Origin: Effrenium voratum
Lineage: Eukaryota > Sar > Dinophyceae > Suessiales > Symbiodiniaceae
DNA length: 64,000 nucleotides
Reading direction: 5' to 3'
Assembly: GCA_963377175.1 (NCBI GenBank)
Contig: CAUJNA010000855.1
Coordinates: 1-64,000, forward strand
In this document: positions 1 through 10,772 of the stretch, in pieces
Numbering within the stretch: the stretch's first letter is position 1
How the letters are laid out: every line of letters starts with the position of its first letter
Notes under the pieces: model-generated
Database searches by the model: none
Told to the model about the DNA's origin: nothing
What the model saw: the letters and a program-made list of their open reading frames with translations, nothing else
Program-made: the position numbers and the translations under genes

Positions 1-3000
1 TTTCAAACATTCATTTAAAAGAGTTGAACGGATTGACTTATTTTAATTATCAATTTGACAAACTTAATGTATACTTGAAAGAGAATAGAGGAATGAAACT
101 TAATGCTACAATAAATATGAAAGTTATGAACTTATTTGATGAGGAGAGAAAAGTAACAGTTAGGACAAGGTCGTACACTATTGTAAATGAAGAGGATTTA
201 AGGAATGCTTTGAAAAGAATGAGACCTGATGTTGAAACAAGAATTTTAGATATGGCTTTGTATCAGTCAGGATTAATAATTAGCAACATTAATAATATTC
301 ATATCATGTATAATAAATATAATCCGACTAGAGCTGGCAAATATATTGAACTTCCAGAATGGATTAAAAAGAAAAAGGCATGTATCAATATTAAAAATCA
401 AGTTGACAAGTGTTTTAAATATTCTATTGAGTGTGGATATTGTAAAATTTGTGATAAAGCACACCCTGAAAAGATGTTTCATTACAAGAAGATATCAAGT
501 GATTTAATTTTTGATGGTGTGAGTTTTCCTGCTAATAATAATGATATAGATATATTTGAAGAAAATAATAAATCAATATCCATTAATGTTTATGAAATTG
601 ATGATAATGAACAAATTGTTATTAGTAGAAAGTTGAAAAATAAAGATGCTTCTTTTCATGTTGATTTATTAAGAGTTGATGATGAGGATTGCAGTCATTA
701 TGTGTATATAAAAAGTTTGAGCAGACTTATTAATAATCAAAAAAGTAATCATAATGGTAAGTCCTATTTTTGTAAATATTGAAATCATGGATTTAGAAAT
801 GAAGAATTATTAAATAAACATTATGATAGTGGATGCATGGAAGTTGATGGTCAACAAATAGTAATGCCTAAGCCTTATGAGAAAGTTAGTTTTAAGCATC
901 ACTTCAAAAAGTTAAGGTGTCCTTTTGTTGTATATGCTGATTTTGAATGTTTGACAGAGGAACTGAAAAAGCCTGATGAAGATGAAGATAAAAACACTTT
1001 TTCTTATCAAGAGCATAAGCCATGTGGTTTTATGCTTAATATGGTTAATGCTGTTGATAATACAAATTAAGAATTTATGTATCGTGGTAAAGATGCTGTT
1101 GATGTGTTTTGTCAAAAACTTAATGAGATTAGGGCAGAAGTAAAGGAGAAGATGGGAGAAAACGAAAAAATAGACATGACCGATGAAGACAAAGAAGATT
1201 TTAAAAATGCTAAAAACTGCTTTATTTGTGGGGATAAGTTTAGAATGAACTATAAGAATGCCAAGGAAGCAGAGAAATATAGAAAAGTTAGAGATGGAGG
1301 GCGAAGCCCTCCAAGCTACTCTTCTGATAAATATCAGAAGGTCCGCGACCATTGTCATTTTACAGGTAAGTATAGAGGTTGTGCTCATAACGTTTGCAAT
1401 CTTAATTTTTGTAATAGATATTTTAAAATTCCAGTATTCTTTCATAACATGAAAAATTATGACGGTCATTTAATTATTCAAAATGCGGATAAATTAAGTA
1501 ACAACAATAAAATAGGTGTCATCGCTCAGAACAGTGAAAAATTTATTAATATCAGTTTTGAAAGTTTGAGTGTTAAAGACACTTTTGGGTTTTTAACTGC
1601 TTCATTAGATAAGTTAGTTTCAATGAGTAAGTATGATAATACAGATGAAGAAGATAAAAGTAAATGGTTATTGCGTGAAAACTGGAAGGATAATTTTAGG
1701 TTCAGTAGTAAAAATGATGTGATTAAGAGTGAGAAATGTCTAGATTTATTAACTGATAAAGGCGTTTATCCTTATGACTACATGAATTCATTTGATAAAT
1801 TTGATGATGAGCAATTACCGAGTAAGGATGATTTTATAGTCAGTTGAGTGAAGAAGGTATAAGTGTTAACGACTATGAAAGGGCAAAAATTATATGGAAG
1901 CATTTCGACATTAAGAATATGGGTGAATACCATGATTTATATTTGAAAACTGATGTATTATTATTGACTGACATTTTCGAAAATTTTAGAGATGTATGTA
2001 TGAAATATTATGGATTGGACCCTGCTTATTATAATACATTGCCTAACTTTGCTTTTGATGCTATGCTTAAAATGACTGGTGTAGAGATTGATTTAATATA
2101 TGACCAAGAAATGTATGAAATGATAGAAGCGGGACTTAGAGGCGGGATGTGTATGGTTTCTACTAAAAAAGTTGAAGCAAATAATAAATACATGGGAGAA
2201 GAATATGATAAAAATAAAGAAAATAGTTATATTAACTATTTTGATGCTAATAATTTGTATGGGTTAAGCATGATACAAAAACTGCCATATAAAAATCTAA
2301 AATGGGATGATACATTAAAAGAAGAAGACATAATTAATTATAAGAATGATAATATTGGATATATTCTAGAAGTGGATTTAGAATATCCTAAAGAATTACA
2401 CGATTTACACAATGACTATCCAATGGCACCTGAGGTTATGAATGTTAAAGCCAACATGCTGTCAGATAAACAAATTGAAATTTATGAATTTTTAAATCAT
2501 AAAAAACCTACGGATGAGAAAACAAATAAACTAGTATTGAATTTAAATGATAAAGAAACATATGTAATCCATATAAGAACCTTACAATTTTATTTGAAGA
2601 AAGGGTTAAAACTTAAGAAAATTCATAGAGCAATTAAATTTGAACAAAAAGAAGTTTTAAAACCGTACATTGAGTTTAACACTGAGAAGAGGAAGAATGC
2701 TAGAAATGATTTTGAGAAAGATGTTTATAAATTGATGAACAATGCCATATTTGGAAAAACAATGGAGGATAATCGAAAACATTTAGACTTTGAAGTTGTG
2801 AGTGATGAAACTAGATATATGAAGTGTGTAAGTAATCCTAACTTCAAACATAGTCATATCATTAATGAAAATTTGTTTGGAGTTGAAAAGCAAAAAACAA
2901 AGTTGAAACTAGACAAACCTATATTTATTGGGATGAGTATTTTAGATTTGAGTAAGCAACACATGTATAAATTTTATTATGACGTTATGAAGCCTAAATA

Positions 3001-3516
3001 TGGTGATAATATTAAAATGGTATATACTGATACTGATAGTTTTGTATTTCATACTAAAACCAATGACATTTATGAAGACCTTAATACAATTAAAAAAGAA
3101 TTAGATTTTTCAGATTATCCTAAGGAACATAAATGTTATGATGATAATAACAAGAAAGTATTAGGGAAATTTAAGGATGAATTAAAAAGTAAAATAGTAA
3201 CAGGGTTTATAGCCCTTCGTCCTAAATGCTATGCTTACTCAGTTTATGGTGATGATAAAAAATATAAGAAATGTAAGGGCATAGCAAAAGGCACAGTAAG
3301 ACGCCAAATGAAATATGAAGAGTTTGAGACGGTTTTAAAAACTAATGAGGTTATACATAAGTCATTTAATAGTATTAGAAGTAAAAACCACAGAATTTTT
3401 AGTATAACAACTAAAAAAATTGCTCTTAGTAGTTATGAAAACAAAAATATTGGATAGATAGTGTAAACTCACTTGCTTACGGCCATTATAAAATAAATTC
3501 TTTGAAAACGACTTAA
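1..3516 (+). pseudogene. Protein-primed family-B DNA polymerase (Polinton/adintovirus type), AT-rich copy, 5' partial
   Basis: Replicative polymerase of the protein-primed B family used by Polintons and adintovirus-like elements. The frame is open to the window edge, so the N-terminus is missing. Visible in order: exonuclease motif I YADFEC (about 933), a Cys/His region with VRDHCH and HNVCNLNF (about 1340-1415), exo II FHNMKNYDG (about 1438), exo III TDVLLLTD (about 1951), polymerase motif A YFDANNLYG (about 2239), motif B NNAIFGKTM (about 2739), motif C YTDTDSF (about 3022) and a C-terminal AYGHY in another frame (3475-3490), ending at 3516. Breaks: in-frame TGA at 780 and TAA at 1068, a loss of one T near 1830 and a frame change near 3445. 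All catalytic residues remain, so decay is recent or the breaks are sequencing errors. Composition is far more AT-rich than everything after 4.5 kb, suggesting a different source from the GC-rich polymerase at 34.4-37.7 kb. Confidence 0.9.
1297..1313. repeat. GC-rich palindrome inside the polymerase reading frame
   Basis: A perfect 7-bp stem (GGAGGGC/GCCCTCC) with a GAA loop lies in the middle of an AT-rich gene without shifting its frame. It sits between two near-identical protein segments, YRKVRD and YQKVRD, just before the conserved VRDHCH motif, so the insert appears to have duplicated the flanking codons. Confidence 0.75.
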
Positions 3517-3547
3517 AGAAATATTGACTTAATATATTAAGATAGAA

Positions 3548-4072
3548 ATGAACGGTGATAAAATCAATAATTATATCAATAAAAAATGCTATGATTGTTG
3601 TCACTTCAAAAAAGAAAATATGGAATTGTATAAATTAAATTTACCTAATAAAATATTGAATACTATTATTAATTATTCAATGGATGAAGAAGATGAATGT
3701 AAAATTTGTCAGGAATGGAGAGATAATCAAGTTTTAATCAAATGTCTGTTGAGAATAAAAGGGAGACATAATAGAAATGTAGAAGATGAGATTTTAATAT
3801 TTCTAACTGTAAATAAAATACCGTCTTACGATTATATTAAACAGTTTCTTAAAATCCCTAAGAAAAAATATGGTATGATTGATGATATATTAAGGATGTT
3901 GTGTTATAGTCAAGAGAAAGGAGAAGATGTTAAAGAAAATATCAAATTATTTATTGAAAGTAAAAATTTTAATGTTCAAAATACATTGAGAGATATTAAT
4001 ATTATTTTTAAAATGATGTATGAAAGAAATGAGATTTGTCAATTAAATTATTATCCTGTACTGAAATTATAA
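3548..4072 (+). CDS. Unknown 174-aa protein downstream of the AT-rich polymerase
   Basis: Not recognised. An ATG-initiated ORF of 174 codons in the same AT-rich context and on the same strand as the polymerase, starting about 30 bp after its reconstructed end. The protein is rich in Lys, Ile and Asn, has an N-terminal pair of CxxC-like cysteines (CYDCC near residue 14 and CKIC near residue 52), and no membrane segment or obvious catalytic motif. The position suggests it belongs to the same viral or mobile element; the paired cysteines could bind zinc, but that is inference. It has no internal stop, unlike its neighbour. Confidence 0.55.
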   Translation: MNGDKINNYINKKCYDCCHFKKENMELYKLNLPNKILNTIINYSMDEEDECKICQEWRDNQVLIKCLLRIKGRHNRNVEDEILIFLTVNKIPSYDYIKQFLKIPKKKYGMIDDILRMLCYSQEKGEDVKENIKLFIESKNFNVQNTLRDINIIFKMMYERNEICQLNYYPVLKL

Positions 4073-4522
4073 TCATACTATGATTATCACATGTAAAATA
4101 TTATATGTTATAATTGTAATATATTTATCGTTTGTAAAGATTGAATTATTATAATTTGCTTATCTCTTTCAAAGTGCGTTGTTTAGACTTGGCATGCTTC
4201 TTCAATTTTTTCGTTCTTTGGCTGTTTGTTTTTATTTTGTTTGATGCTCTTGTGATATTTTTTGTTGGTATGTTGCTTTGTTTTTTGTTGATGTGTGTTT
4301 TTGAGTTTGGGTTCTTTGATGATTTAGAGTGTTGCTGTTTTGTTGGTATGCTTGTTTGAATTATTTAATGTTGCATGCTGTGATTAAATATTTTTGTTGC
4401 TGGTTGTGATTATTTATTTTGTTTGCTTGTTGTTCTGGATTTTGTTTTCTGTTTGTTGTGTTGCTGTTGGAAAAAAAATAGTAGAAAGAATAATTCTTTG
4501 AATTCTCCTTTTACTATTTTTT
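4073..4522. other. AT/T-rich stretch without a credible gene
   Basis: The plus strand is strongly T-rich with GTTT/TGTT runs; short ORFs here translate to Phe/Leu/Val/Cys strings and reflect composition, not coding. The AT-rich block ends abruptly near 4520, where GC-rich sequence begins. Confidence 0.6.
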
Positions 4523-4590
4523 GGGGGAACCGAGCCCGGGACCACCCGCTTCAGAGACGGACGCAAGACCACTGGGCCACCAGCCCCGCG
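4523..4590 (-). repeat. tRNA-like (Gln CTG-like) SINE head or tRNA relic
   Basis: On the minus strand an A-box-like TGGCCCAGTGG is followed by an anticodon-arm-like stem with loop CTCTGAA (anticodon CTG) and a degenerate B-box (GGGCTCGGTTCC). The T-stem and acceptor stem do not pair well, so this is a tRNA-derived element rather than a working tRNA. It lies exactly at the AT-rich/GC-rich switch. Confidence 0.5.
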
Positions 4591-4820
4591 GCGGGGCCCC
4601 GACGCGCCCGCGGCTCAATTGCGGCCGCAAGGCCCCAGCCGGAAAAGCGCGCAAATTTAGCGCGTGGCAAATTTTGCGATTTTAGCCCCGATCTTGGATT
4701 TGAGTGGCAAGGCAGATTTAGCAGCCTGCGGGAAGCGCGCAGAGCCGAAAACGAAGCCCCGGGAAGAGCACATACATTATCGACCAACTCTTAAATATAT
4801 ACTTAGAAGTTAGAATTGTG

Positions 4821-4848
4821 TTTAGGGTTTAGGGTTTAGGGTTTAGGG
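4821..4848 (+). repeat. Interstitial telomere-type repeat (TTTAGGG)4
   Basis: Four exact TTTAGGG units. This is the plant-type telomere unit also reported for dinoflagellates. It lies between two tRNA-like pieces, at the junction between the AT-rich element and the fibre gene, which suggests a healed break or an insertion at a former chromosome end. Confidence 0.9.
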
Positions 4849-4864
4849 ATCCCTCCAGTCTTCT

Positions 4865-4993
4865 TGAGTGGCGCAGTGGTTGACGTGTTGAGCCCCGTAC
4901 CCAACTCGCCGTCCGGGCAGGAATCGAGCCGCGCGGAGTAAGAAGCGCTCAGTTCCTTGGCCGACGCCTTAGCTACTGGACTAAGGCGTCGGC
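4865..4993 (-). repeat. tRNA-like element with a 13-bp hairpin
   Basis: On the minus strand an A-box-like TAGTCCAGTAG and a good B-box GGCTCGATTCC are spaced as in tRNA genes. The end nearest the fibre gene forms a perfect 13-bp stem (4960-4972 with 4981-4993) with an 8-nt loop. It lies just upstream of the fibre start codon. Most likely a tRNA-derived SINE; a functional tRNA is unlikely because the cloverleaf is poor. Confidence 0.5.
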
Positions 4994-5009
4994 GAAAACA
5001 TATGTAAAC

Positions 5010-8000
5010 ATGTTTGAAGGACCTGTCACCGGCAACATCCCGGAGGTCCTGGACAACGGAGAGGTAACTGACGGCACGCACGTCACCGCAGGGCAGCTGG
5101 CCCTGGCTCTGATGCCCTACGCGCAAGTAACGGACCTGGCGGTGAACACGGCAGCCTCCGGCAACAACGCAGCGGCCATCCAGTCCCTGGACGACCGGGT
5201 CACCGCAGAGCTGGCCTCAAAGCTGGACAGCAGCGCGCTGGCGCCGGCAATTGCGCCTCTTGCCACGGCGGCGGCCCTGGCCACCACGGACGGACAGGTG
5301 GCCGCGCACGGAAGCAGCATCGCAGCGCTGCAGAGCTCGCTGACCACGGGTCTCTCCAACAAGGCAGACCAGTCGGCCTTCGACGTGCTGGAGGGCGTGG
5401 TGGCCACGAAGAGCACCCCGGACGGCGTGGACCTGAAACTGTCCAACTACAGCACCACGGCGGCCATGAACGGATCCATCGCCTCGGCCAACAACGCCAC
5501 GCTGGCCACGGTGGCGGCCAACTACGGCCTCAAGACGGTGGTGGACCAGCACTCCCTAGACATAGCGGCGAGGATCACGCCGCTGGAGGTAGACACCCAG
5601 GTGGCCAACGCTCTCCTGGGGGCCGTGTCCGCCGCAGCGCTGGCCTCCGAGCTCGCAAGCAGAGACGCCTCCATCGCGGGGCTGCAGGCCTCCAAGGCGG
5701 ACGCCAGCGCGCTGACAGCTTACGCCCTGCTGTCTGCCGTCGACACTTCCTCAGAAGTGGACTCTAAGATAGCGGCGGCCCTCCTGGGCGCAGTCACCAC
5801 GGCGGCCCTGGACGCCGCCCTCCTCGGCAAGGCGGACGCCAGCGCGCTGGCCTCCCTGCTCTCCACGGTGGACGGGTTGGACACGCCGCTGGAGGTAGAC
5901 ACCAAAATCGCAAATGCCCTGCTGGGTCTCGCCACCGAGGCCTTCGTCGCAGCGCAGCTTGCTAGCCGGGACGCCAGCATCACGGCTCTCCAGGGGGCCA
6001 AGGCCGACGCGACGCTGCTGGCCTCATACGCCACGAACGCCGCGCTCTCGGCCAGCGAGACCACGCTCCAGAGCGCCCTCGACGCAATCCTCGCGGAGCT
6101 CGCCGCCCTGCAGCTTCCCGGAGGCGGAGTTGTTAACGCGCCGGCCTGGGCGGGCTTCACAACTTGGGAGCTCGTTCGCGGAAGCAACGTCGTTCGCAAC
6201 CTGCATCTGGAGGCTCCTCTCTCTGCTGCGCTGGCCAACGGCGACGACACGCTGAGCATCACGGCCGACTGCTACTCCGTCGCAGCGGCGGACGCGGCCC
6301 TTGCGGCTGCGCTGCTGGCCTACTACACCTCCTCACAAGTGGACACTCTGTTGGGAGACTACCGAACCGGAACGGCGCAGGACGCGGAGACGACCAGCGC
6401 CATCACAGCCGCGCTGCTGGCCTACTACACCTCGGCGCAGGTAGACGCCCTGTTGGGAGACTACCGCACGGCGAGCGCGCAGGACACGCAGACGCAGGCC
6501 GCCATCACGGGCGCGCTGCTGGCCTACCGGACGGGCCCGGACCAGGACGTGTTCACAACCAACCAAATCACCTCGGCGCTGGTGGCGTACCGCTCAGCCG
6601 CCGACCAGGACACGGCAACGGCCTCGAGCATCGCCGCCGCCCTGCTCAGCTACTACACCATCGCACAAGTAGACGGCCTCCTTGCCGGCAAGCTCGGAGT
6701 CACGGAGGCAGCCTCGGCCCTGCAAACAGCCGTGCGCTTTCCGGACGATGGAGGGGCCGACGAGGTGATAGGAGAGCAGATCCTGGCCCCCACGGACGTC
6801 TCACTGTCAAACTGGACGGTTCGCCCCAGCAGCGGCTGCAGCGTGGTCCTGGCCACGCACGCCGCGGGCGCAGTGAGCGTGGACGGCTACACCCTGACCC
6901 TGGCGGTGAACCCGTGGAACATTGTGCGCACCTACAACCTGACGCCCGGCCGAGAGCTCCTCTTCGCCTGCCGCTACCGGCTCGGCACGGCCTCCAACTT
7001 CGTGGTGTACCTGTCCGAGGCCGACAACGTCTACGACCCATTGTACGGCAGCTTCGTGGGTGACCAGGGCGCCTGGAGCACGGCCAAGATGTACTTCACA
7101 GTGCCTCCGAACGGAGTTGCAAAGCTGCACTTCGGGGCGCACTTCCAGGCGCCGGGCCTTCCCAACCAGACGGCAGGAACGGTGGACGTCTACGGCCTCC
7201 AGACCCTGGACGCAACCCTGGAGGCCGGCAACACGGCGGAGGAGGAGGACACGGCGGCCTCGGCCCTGCTGCTGAAGCACGAGTTCCTCGACGGAGGGGC
7301 CAACGACGTCACGCTGGCCACCTTGGGCGAGGTGCTGCTGGAGCCCACGCTCACCACGCTAGGCAATTTTCTGGTGCGCTCCAACAGCCAGAGCTCCGTG
7401 GCCTCGGCCAGCTTCACAATGGGAGGCTTCCAGCTGGAGGGCTACGCCATGACCCTGAGCGCCTTCGCCTGGAACATCGTGCGCACCTACGCCCTGACAC
7501 CGGGGAGACGCTACTCCTTCGGCTGCCGGTACCGGCTGGGCACGGCCTCCAACTTGGTGATGTACGTCAGCGCGGCCGACAACGACTACGTGGGCGTCAC
7601 CGGCACCTTCCTCGGCACGGCCTCGCAGGGCGTCTGGAGCACGGCGCGCCTGGACTTCTCGGTGCCGCCGGCGGAGTCGCGAAGCTGCACTTCGGAGCCT
7701 TCGGAGGCTCGATCCCCGGGCTGGTGCAGCAGTCGGCGGGCACGCTGGACCTGTACAGCATGCAGATCAGGGCCTCGGCCTTCGAGGGAGAGTCGGTCTC
7801 CGTGACGGACCTGCTGGCGGACTCGCTGGCCCTCACGGGCTCGGCCACGCTGGACGGGCTCACCGCGCAGGGCAACGTGGGCTGCGACCAGCTGCTGTGC
7901 AACGACGTGAACTGCACCGACGTTTTCACGACGGGCGTGGACGCCTCGGGCGCAGTCTCCTGCGCAGCGCTCACGGCCACCGGCACCGTCGCCGGAGCCA

Positions 8001-9046
8001 CGCTGTCGTCCACAGGGGCCGTGTCAGGCAGCTCGCTGAGCATCAGCGGGGCGGCCAGCGTGGGCCTGCTGAGCTCGGCCACCGGAATCACCGGCAGCAC
8101 TCTCACCATCAACAACACGGCCACCGCTGGGAACTTCACCACGGTGGGCGACGTGTCCACGGGCACGCTGACGGCCTCAGGCGCAGCAACCGCAGCGAGC
8201 TTCGCAGCCACCGGGGCGGTCACGGGCGCCACGCTGACGATCACCGGGGCGGCCTCCGCGGGCCCGCTGGACAGCGAGAGCCTGGACTGCACCTTCACGG
8301 CCACGAGCGGCGGAGTGTCGACGGGCAGCGTGGTCTGCGGCGACGTGACGAGCTCGGGCACGGTCTCCGCGCCGCAGCTCTTCGCGTCCAACACGCTCAC
8401 CGTGACCAACACCTCCGACTTCTCGGACGATCTCTTCTTGACGAAGAACTGGGCGGGCTGGAGCAAGCTGCAAGTGTCCAACAACAGCGCGGCCCCCGAC
8501 AGCGGCCCGGAGCTGCGGCTGCTGGGCAACCAGAGCGCCAGGGTCTTCCTGGAGCGGGACGGCGGGGCGCACCAGTGCGAGCTGATCATGATCAACGACG
8601 AGGCGCTGGTGCAGACGAAGAGCCTCTCGACGCAGCTGTCCTTGACCACGAACCAGAGGAACCCCGGCTGCCTCGTGATCGCGGGCAACACGGGCAACGT
8701 GGTCTGCAACACGAGCTTCACGAAATTGTCGGACAGCAGGGTGAAGACGGAGATGGCTGAGGCCGACGTGGCAGAGCTCCAGCAGCTGTTCGACTCCGTG
8801 GAGGCCAAGCAGTACAAGCGCCCGGACATGAACGAGGACCTGAGGCTGGGCTTCGCCTCAAACGACTTCGCAGGAACGAAGTGGAAGAACCTGACGGGCA
8901 CCGCCCGGTGGAGCGACGGCACGGAGATGGTCACCCTCGACTACTCGCACCTCACCAGCGTGCTCTGGGGGGTGTGCAAGGGCTTCCAGGCCAGGCTGGA
9001 CGCGGTGGAAGCCTGGCAGGCCCAGCGGGGGCCGAAGAACAAGTAA
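5010..9046 (+). pseudogene. Virus-like fibre/attachment protein with S74-type C-terminal chaperone (copy 1)
   Basis: A long structural protein of about 1340 residues in two frames, joined near 7670. Layout: an Ala-rich trimeric-repeat stalk (5010-6300); repeats of about 25 residues based on YYTSAQVDALLGDYRT (6300-6720); two related jelly-roll-like domains of about 150 residues (about 6760-7215 and 7280-7790) sharing WNIVRTY and YRLGTASN; a Thr/Gly/Ala-rich repeat segment (7930-8390); and a C-terminal intramolecular chaperone (peptidase S74 type) with SDSRVKT at about 8729, the usual self-cleavage context. The S74 family trimerises and releases fibres of phages and large viruses. Only one frameshift separates the halves, so this is the best copy of four. 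The stop is followed after 2 nt by the integrase start. Host attachment is inferred from architecture. Confidence 0.8.
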
Positions 9047-9048
9047 AC

Positions 9049-10014
9049 ATGGCGCTGAGGGATCTTGCCGACGACTTCAACGTGCGGGACCCCCGTAAGC
9101 TGTATCGCCTTGCGAGGCAGCGAGACCTTGACGTGACGCAGGCCATGGCCTTCGAGGCGCTCAAGGCCGACGTGGGCAGGCAGGTGCAGGCGCCCCGGCC
9201 ACGGGCGCTGGGGAAGTCGGCTGCGGAGGGGCCGAACGACCGGTTGCAGGCGGACCTCATCGACTTCAGCCAGAACACGCGGGGGAAGACGAAGTACGGC
9301 CTGGTGGTCATGGACGTCTTCACCCGGGAGGCTGCTGTGGAGCCTCTACAGAACAAGAACGCCGAAGCGGTCGGCCGGGCCACCAAGCGGGCGGCCCGGG
9401 AGCGGGCGGGGGACGACGAGAACTTCGTGGTCACGACGGACCTGGGCAACGAGTTTGCCACGCTGGACCGGGAGCGGCCCGATGAGGCGGTGCACCGCAC
9501 CAAGCGGCCGGAGGACCGCAACGCCATGGCAGTGGTGGACCGGGGCATCCAGACCCTCAAGAAGGACCTGGCTACCAGGGTGGCCCGCAGAGGCGGCCAG
9601 TGGAGCGACCACTTCAAGCAGGCCGCGTCGGCCTACAACGCGCGCCCCCACGAGACGGTGCACGGCGCCCCGGAGGACGTCGAGAAACAGCCGGCCACCG
9701 AGTTCAGGGTGTTGCAAGACAACGCCGACAGGTTCCAGCACAACAAGGACTTGACGAACCGGCGCATGAAGGTTTTGGAGGACGCGGGGGCGTTTCGGGC
9801 GCCCACCAATCCCCAGTACGGCGACGTGCAGCGGCTGGCGGCCGTGGACTCCATGACCGTGCGGAGCACCGAGGGCCGGGAGACCCTGCTGAAGCTGGCC
9901 CTGCCGGCGCCGCAAGGCAGTGGCAACGCGGCGGGGCGGCTGACGAGGCGCGGCAGGCCCGCTGCGGCAAGGCAGCTGGACGACTTCTTGGGGCAGCCCC
10001 GCTGGTCCGGCTGA
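9049..10014 (+). CDS. Retroviral-type integrase A (rve fold)
   Basis: A 321-residue integrase starting at the ATG 2 nt after the fibre stop (TAA-AC-ATG). Core: first catalytic Asp in QADLIDFS, then YGLVVMDVFTREAAVEPL, second Asp in VVTTDLGNEF, and a third position in NAMAVVDRGIQTLKKDL, followed by AYNARPHETV. The third residue of the usual D,D-35-E triad, expected as ERxxxTLK, is Asp here; the 14 kb copy has the same Asp, so it is not a random hit in one copy. Integrases of this fold insert Polintons and related viruses into host DNA. The N-terminal zinc-binding part is not obvious. The C-terminus is Gly/Arg/Ala-rich and basic. This is the only integrase copy in the window that is fully open. 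Confidence 0.85.
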   Translation: MALRDLADDFNVRDPRKLYRLARQRDLDVTQAMAFEALKADVGRQVQAPRPRALGKSAAEGPNDRLQADLIDFSQNTRGKTKYGLVVMDVFTREAAVEPLQNKNAEAVGRATKRAARERAGDDENFVVTTDLGNEFATLDRERPDEAVHRTKRPEDRNAMAVVDRGIQTLKKDLATRVARRGGQWSDHFKQAASAYNARPHETVHGAPEDVEKQPATEFRVLQDNADRFQHNKDLTNRRMKVLEDAGAFRAPTNPQYGDVQRLAAVDSMTVRSTEGRETLLKLALPAPQGSGNAAGRLTRRGRPAAARQLDDFLGQPRWSG

Positions 10015-10042
10015 TATTCTGTACGGCTGATAGGACCTTTGA

Positions 10043-10245
10043 GCCAAAAACACAACCGCTTCTCCAGCTGGCGACCTTGTAGCACTGCAAGCCAAAAGCA
10101 CAACCGCTTCTCCACCTGGCGACTTTGTAGCACTGCGAGCCAAGAGCACAACCGCTTCTCCAGCTGGCGACTTTGTAGCACTTCGAGCCACAAGCACAAA
10201 CGCTCTCCAGCTGGCAACTTTGTAGCACTTCGAGCCAGAACGCGC
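10043..10245 (+). repeat. 48-bp tandem repeat, about 4.2 units
   Basis: Units start near 10043, 10091, 10139, 10187 and 10233 and share GCACAACCGCTTCTCC and GGCGACTTTGTAGCACT. They lie 29 bp after the integrase A stop. No spacer variation of CRISPR type is present: whole units repeat. Confidence 0.9.
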
Positions 10246-10346
10246 ATTTAGGGGGCACCCCAAAAGAACAGCCGCAATGCGGTTGGGGAGAAACCATCGC
10301 GTCTTAGTGGCTTATTAGGGGGGTGGAGGACTAGGCGTTTTCCAGG

Positions 10347-10350
<4 letters not shown>

Positions 10351-10399
<49 letters not shown>
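10351..10399 (+). repeat. (TC)n microsatellite
   Basis: An uninterrupted run of about 24 TC dinucleotides. It generates Arg/Glu-repeat reading frames on the minus strand that should not be taken as genes. Confidence 0.95.
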
Positions 10400-10402
<3 letters not shown>

Positions 10403-10772
10403 TGTCTTCTTTGGATACATGATGCAATGCATGTGACAATGTGAATTCCATCTCTTGGCTTCTGTGACTCTACACTCCATCCTTGCAACAAGGCGGTCTC
10501 GGCAAGAGGCAAGCTCAATTGCTTTTCCAACCATGATTGGTTTCATCCACGCGTCACACGCGACACAATCACCGTGTCAAGCATGATCCGCTCTGTATTC
10601 TACATCATGTAGAGATGTAGAGATGTCGCACGGACACATTGAATTCACTGCGACCAAGAGCCGCAGACGGATGTCTGTCAAGCGCTGCAGCCCACTTGCG
10701 CAATTCATTTGAAATGGCGCTGCAAGCTGTGTTTTATACTAGACAGCCACCCGGATTAGGAAAATCAAAACT
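10400..10772. other. No gene recognised
   Basis: Unique-looking sequence between the microsatellite and the helicase 3' end. A short direct duplication (GTAGAGATGTAGAGATGT) occurs near 10608. No coding signal was seen. Confidence 0.5.

Noticed and set aside
4141..4359. Phe/Leu/Cys-rich 72-codon ORF, possible membrane protein
   Set aside because: Product of a T-rich tract; no charged flanks, no conserved pattern.
4523..4993. Functional tRNA genes
   Set aside because: A and B boxes are present but acceptor and T stems do not pair; classed as tRNA-derived repeats.
5010..6720. Diversity-generating retroelement target in the fibre repeats
   Set aside because: The only reverse transcriptase in the window is a LINE type far away, and no template/variable repeat pair with adenine-specific changes was seen between fibre copies.
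7597..8934. 445-codon open frame antisense to the fibre gene
   Set aside because: GC-rich repetitive coding DNA leaves its antisense frames open; the sense strand has clear domains and the antisense protein has none.
10043..10245. Possible CRISPR array
   Set aside because: The whole 48-bp unit repeats with no variable spacers, and the context is eukaryotic viral DNA.
10248..10546. Arg/Glu-rich ORFs
   Set aside because: Translation of the (TC)n microsatellite.
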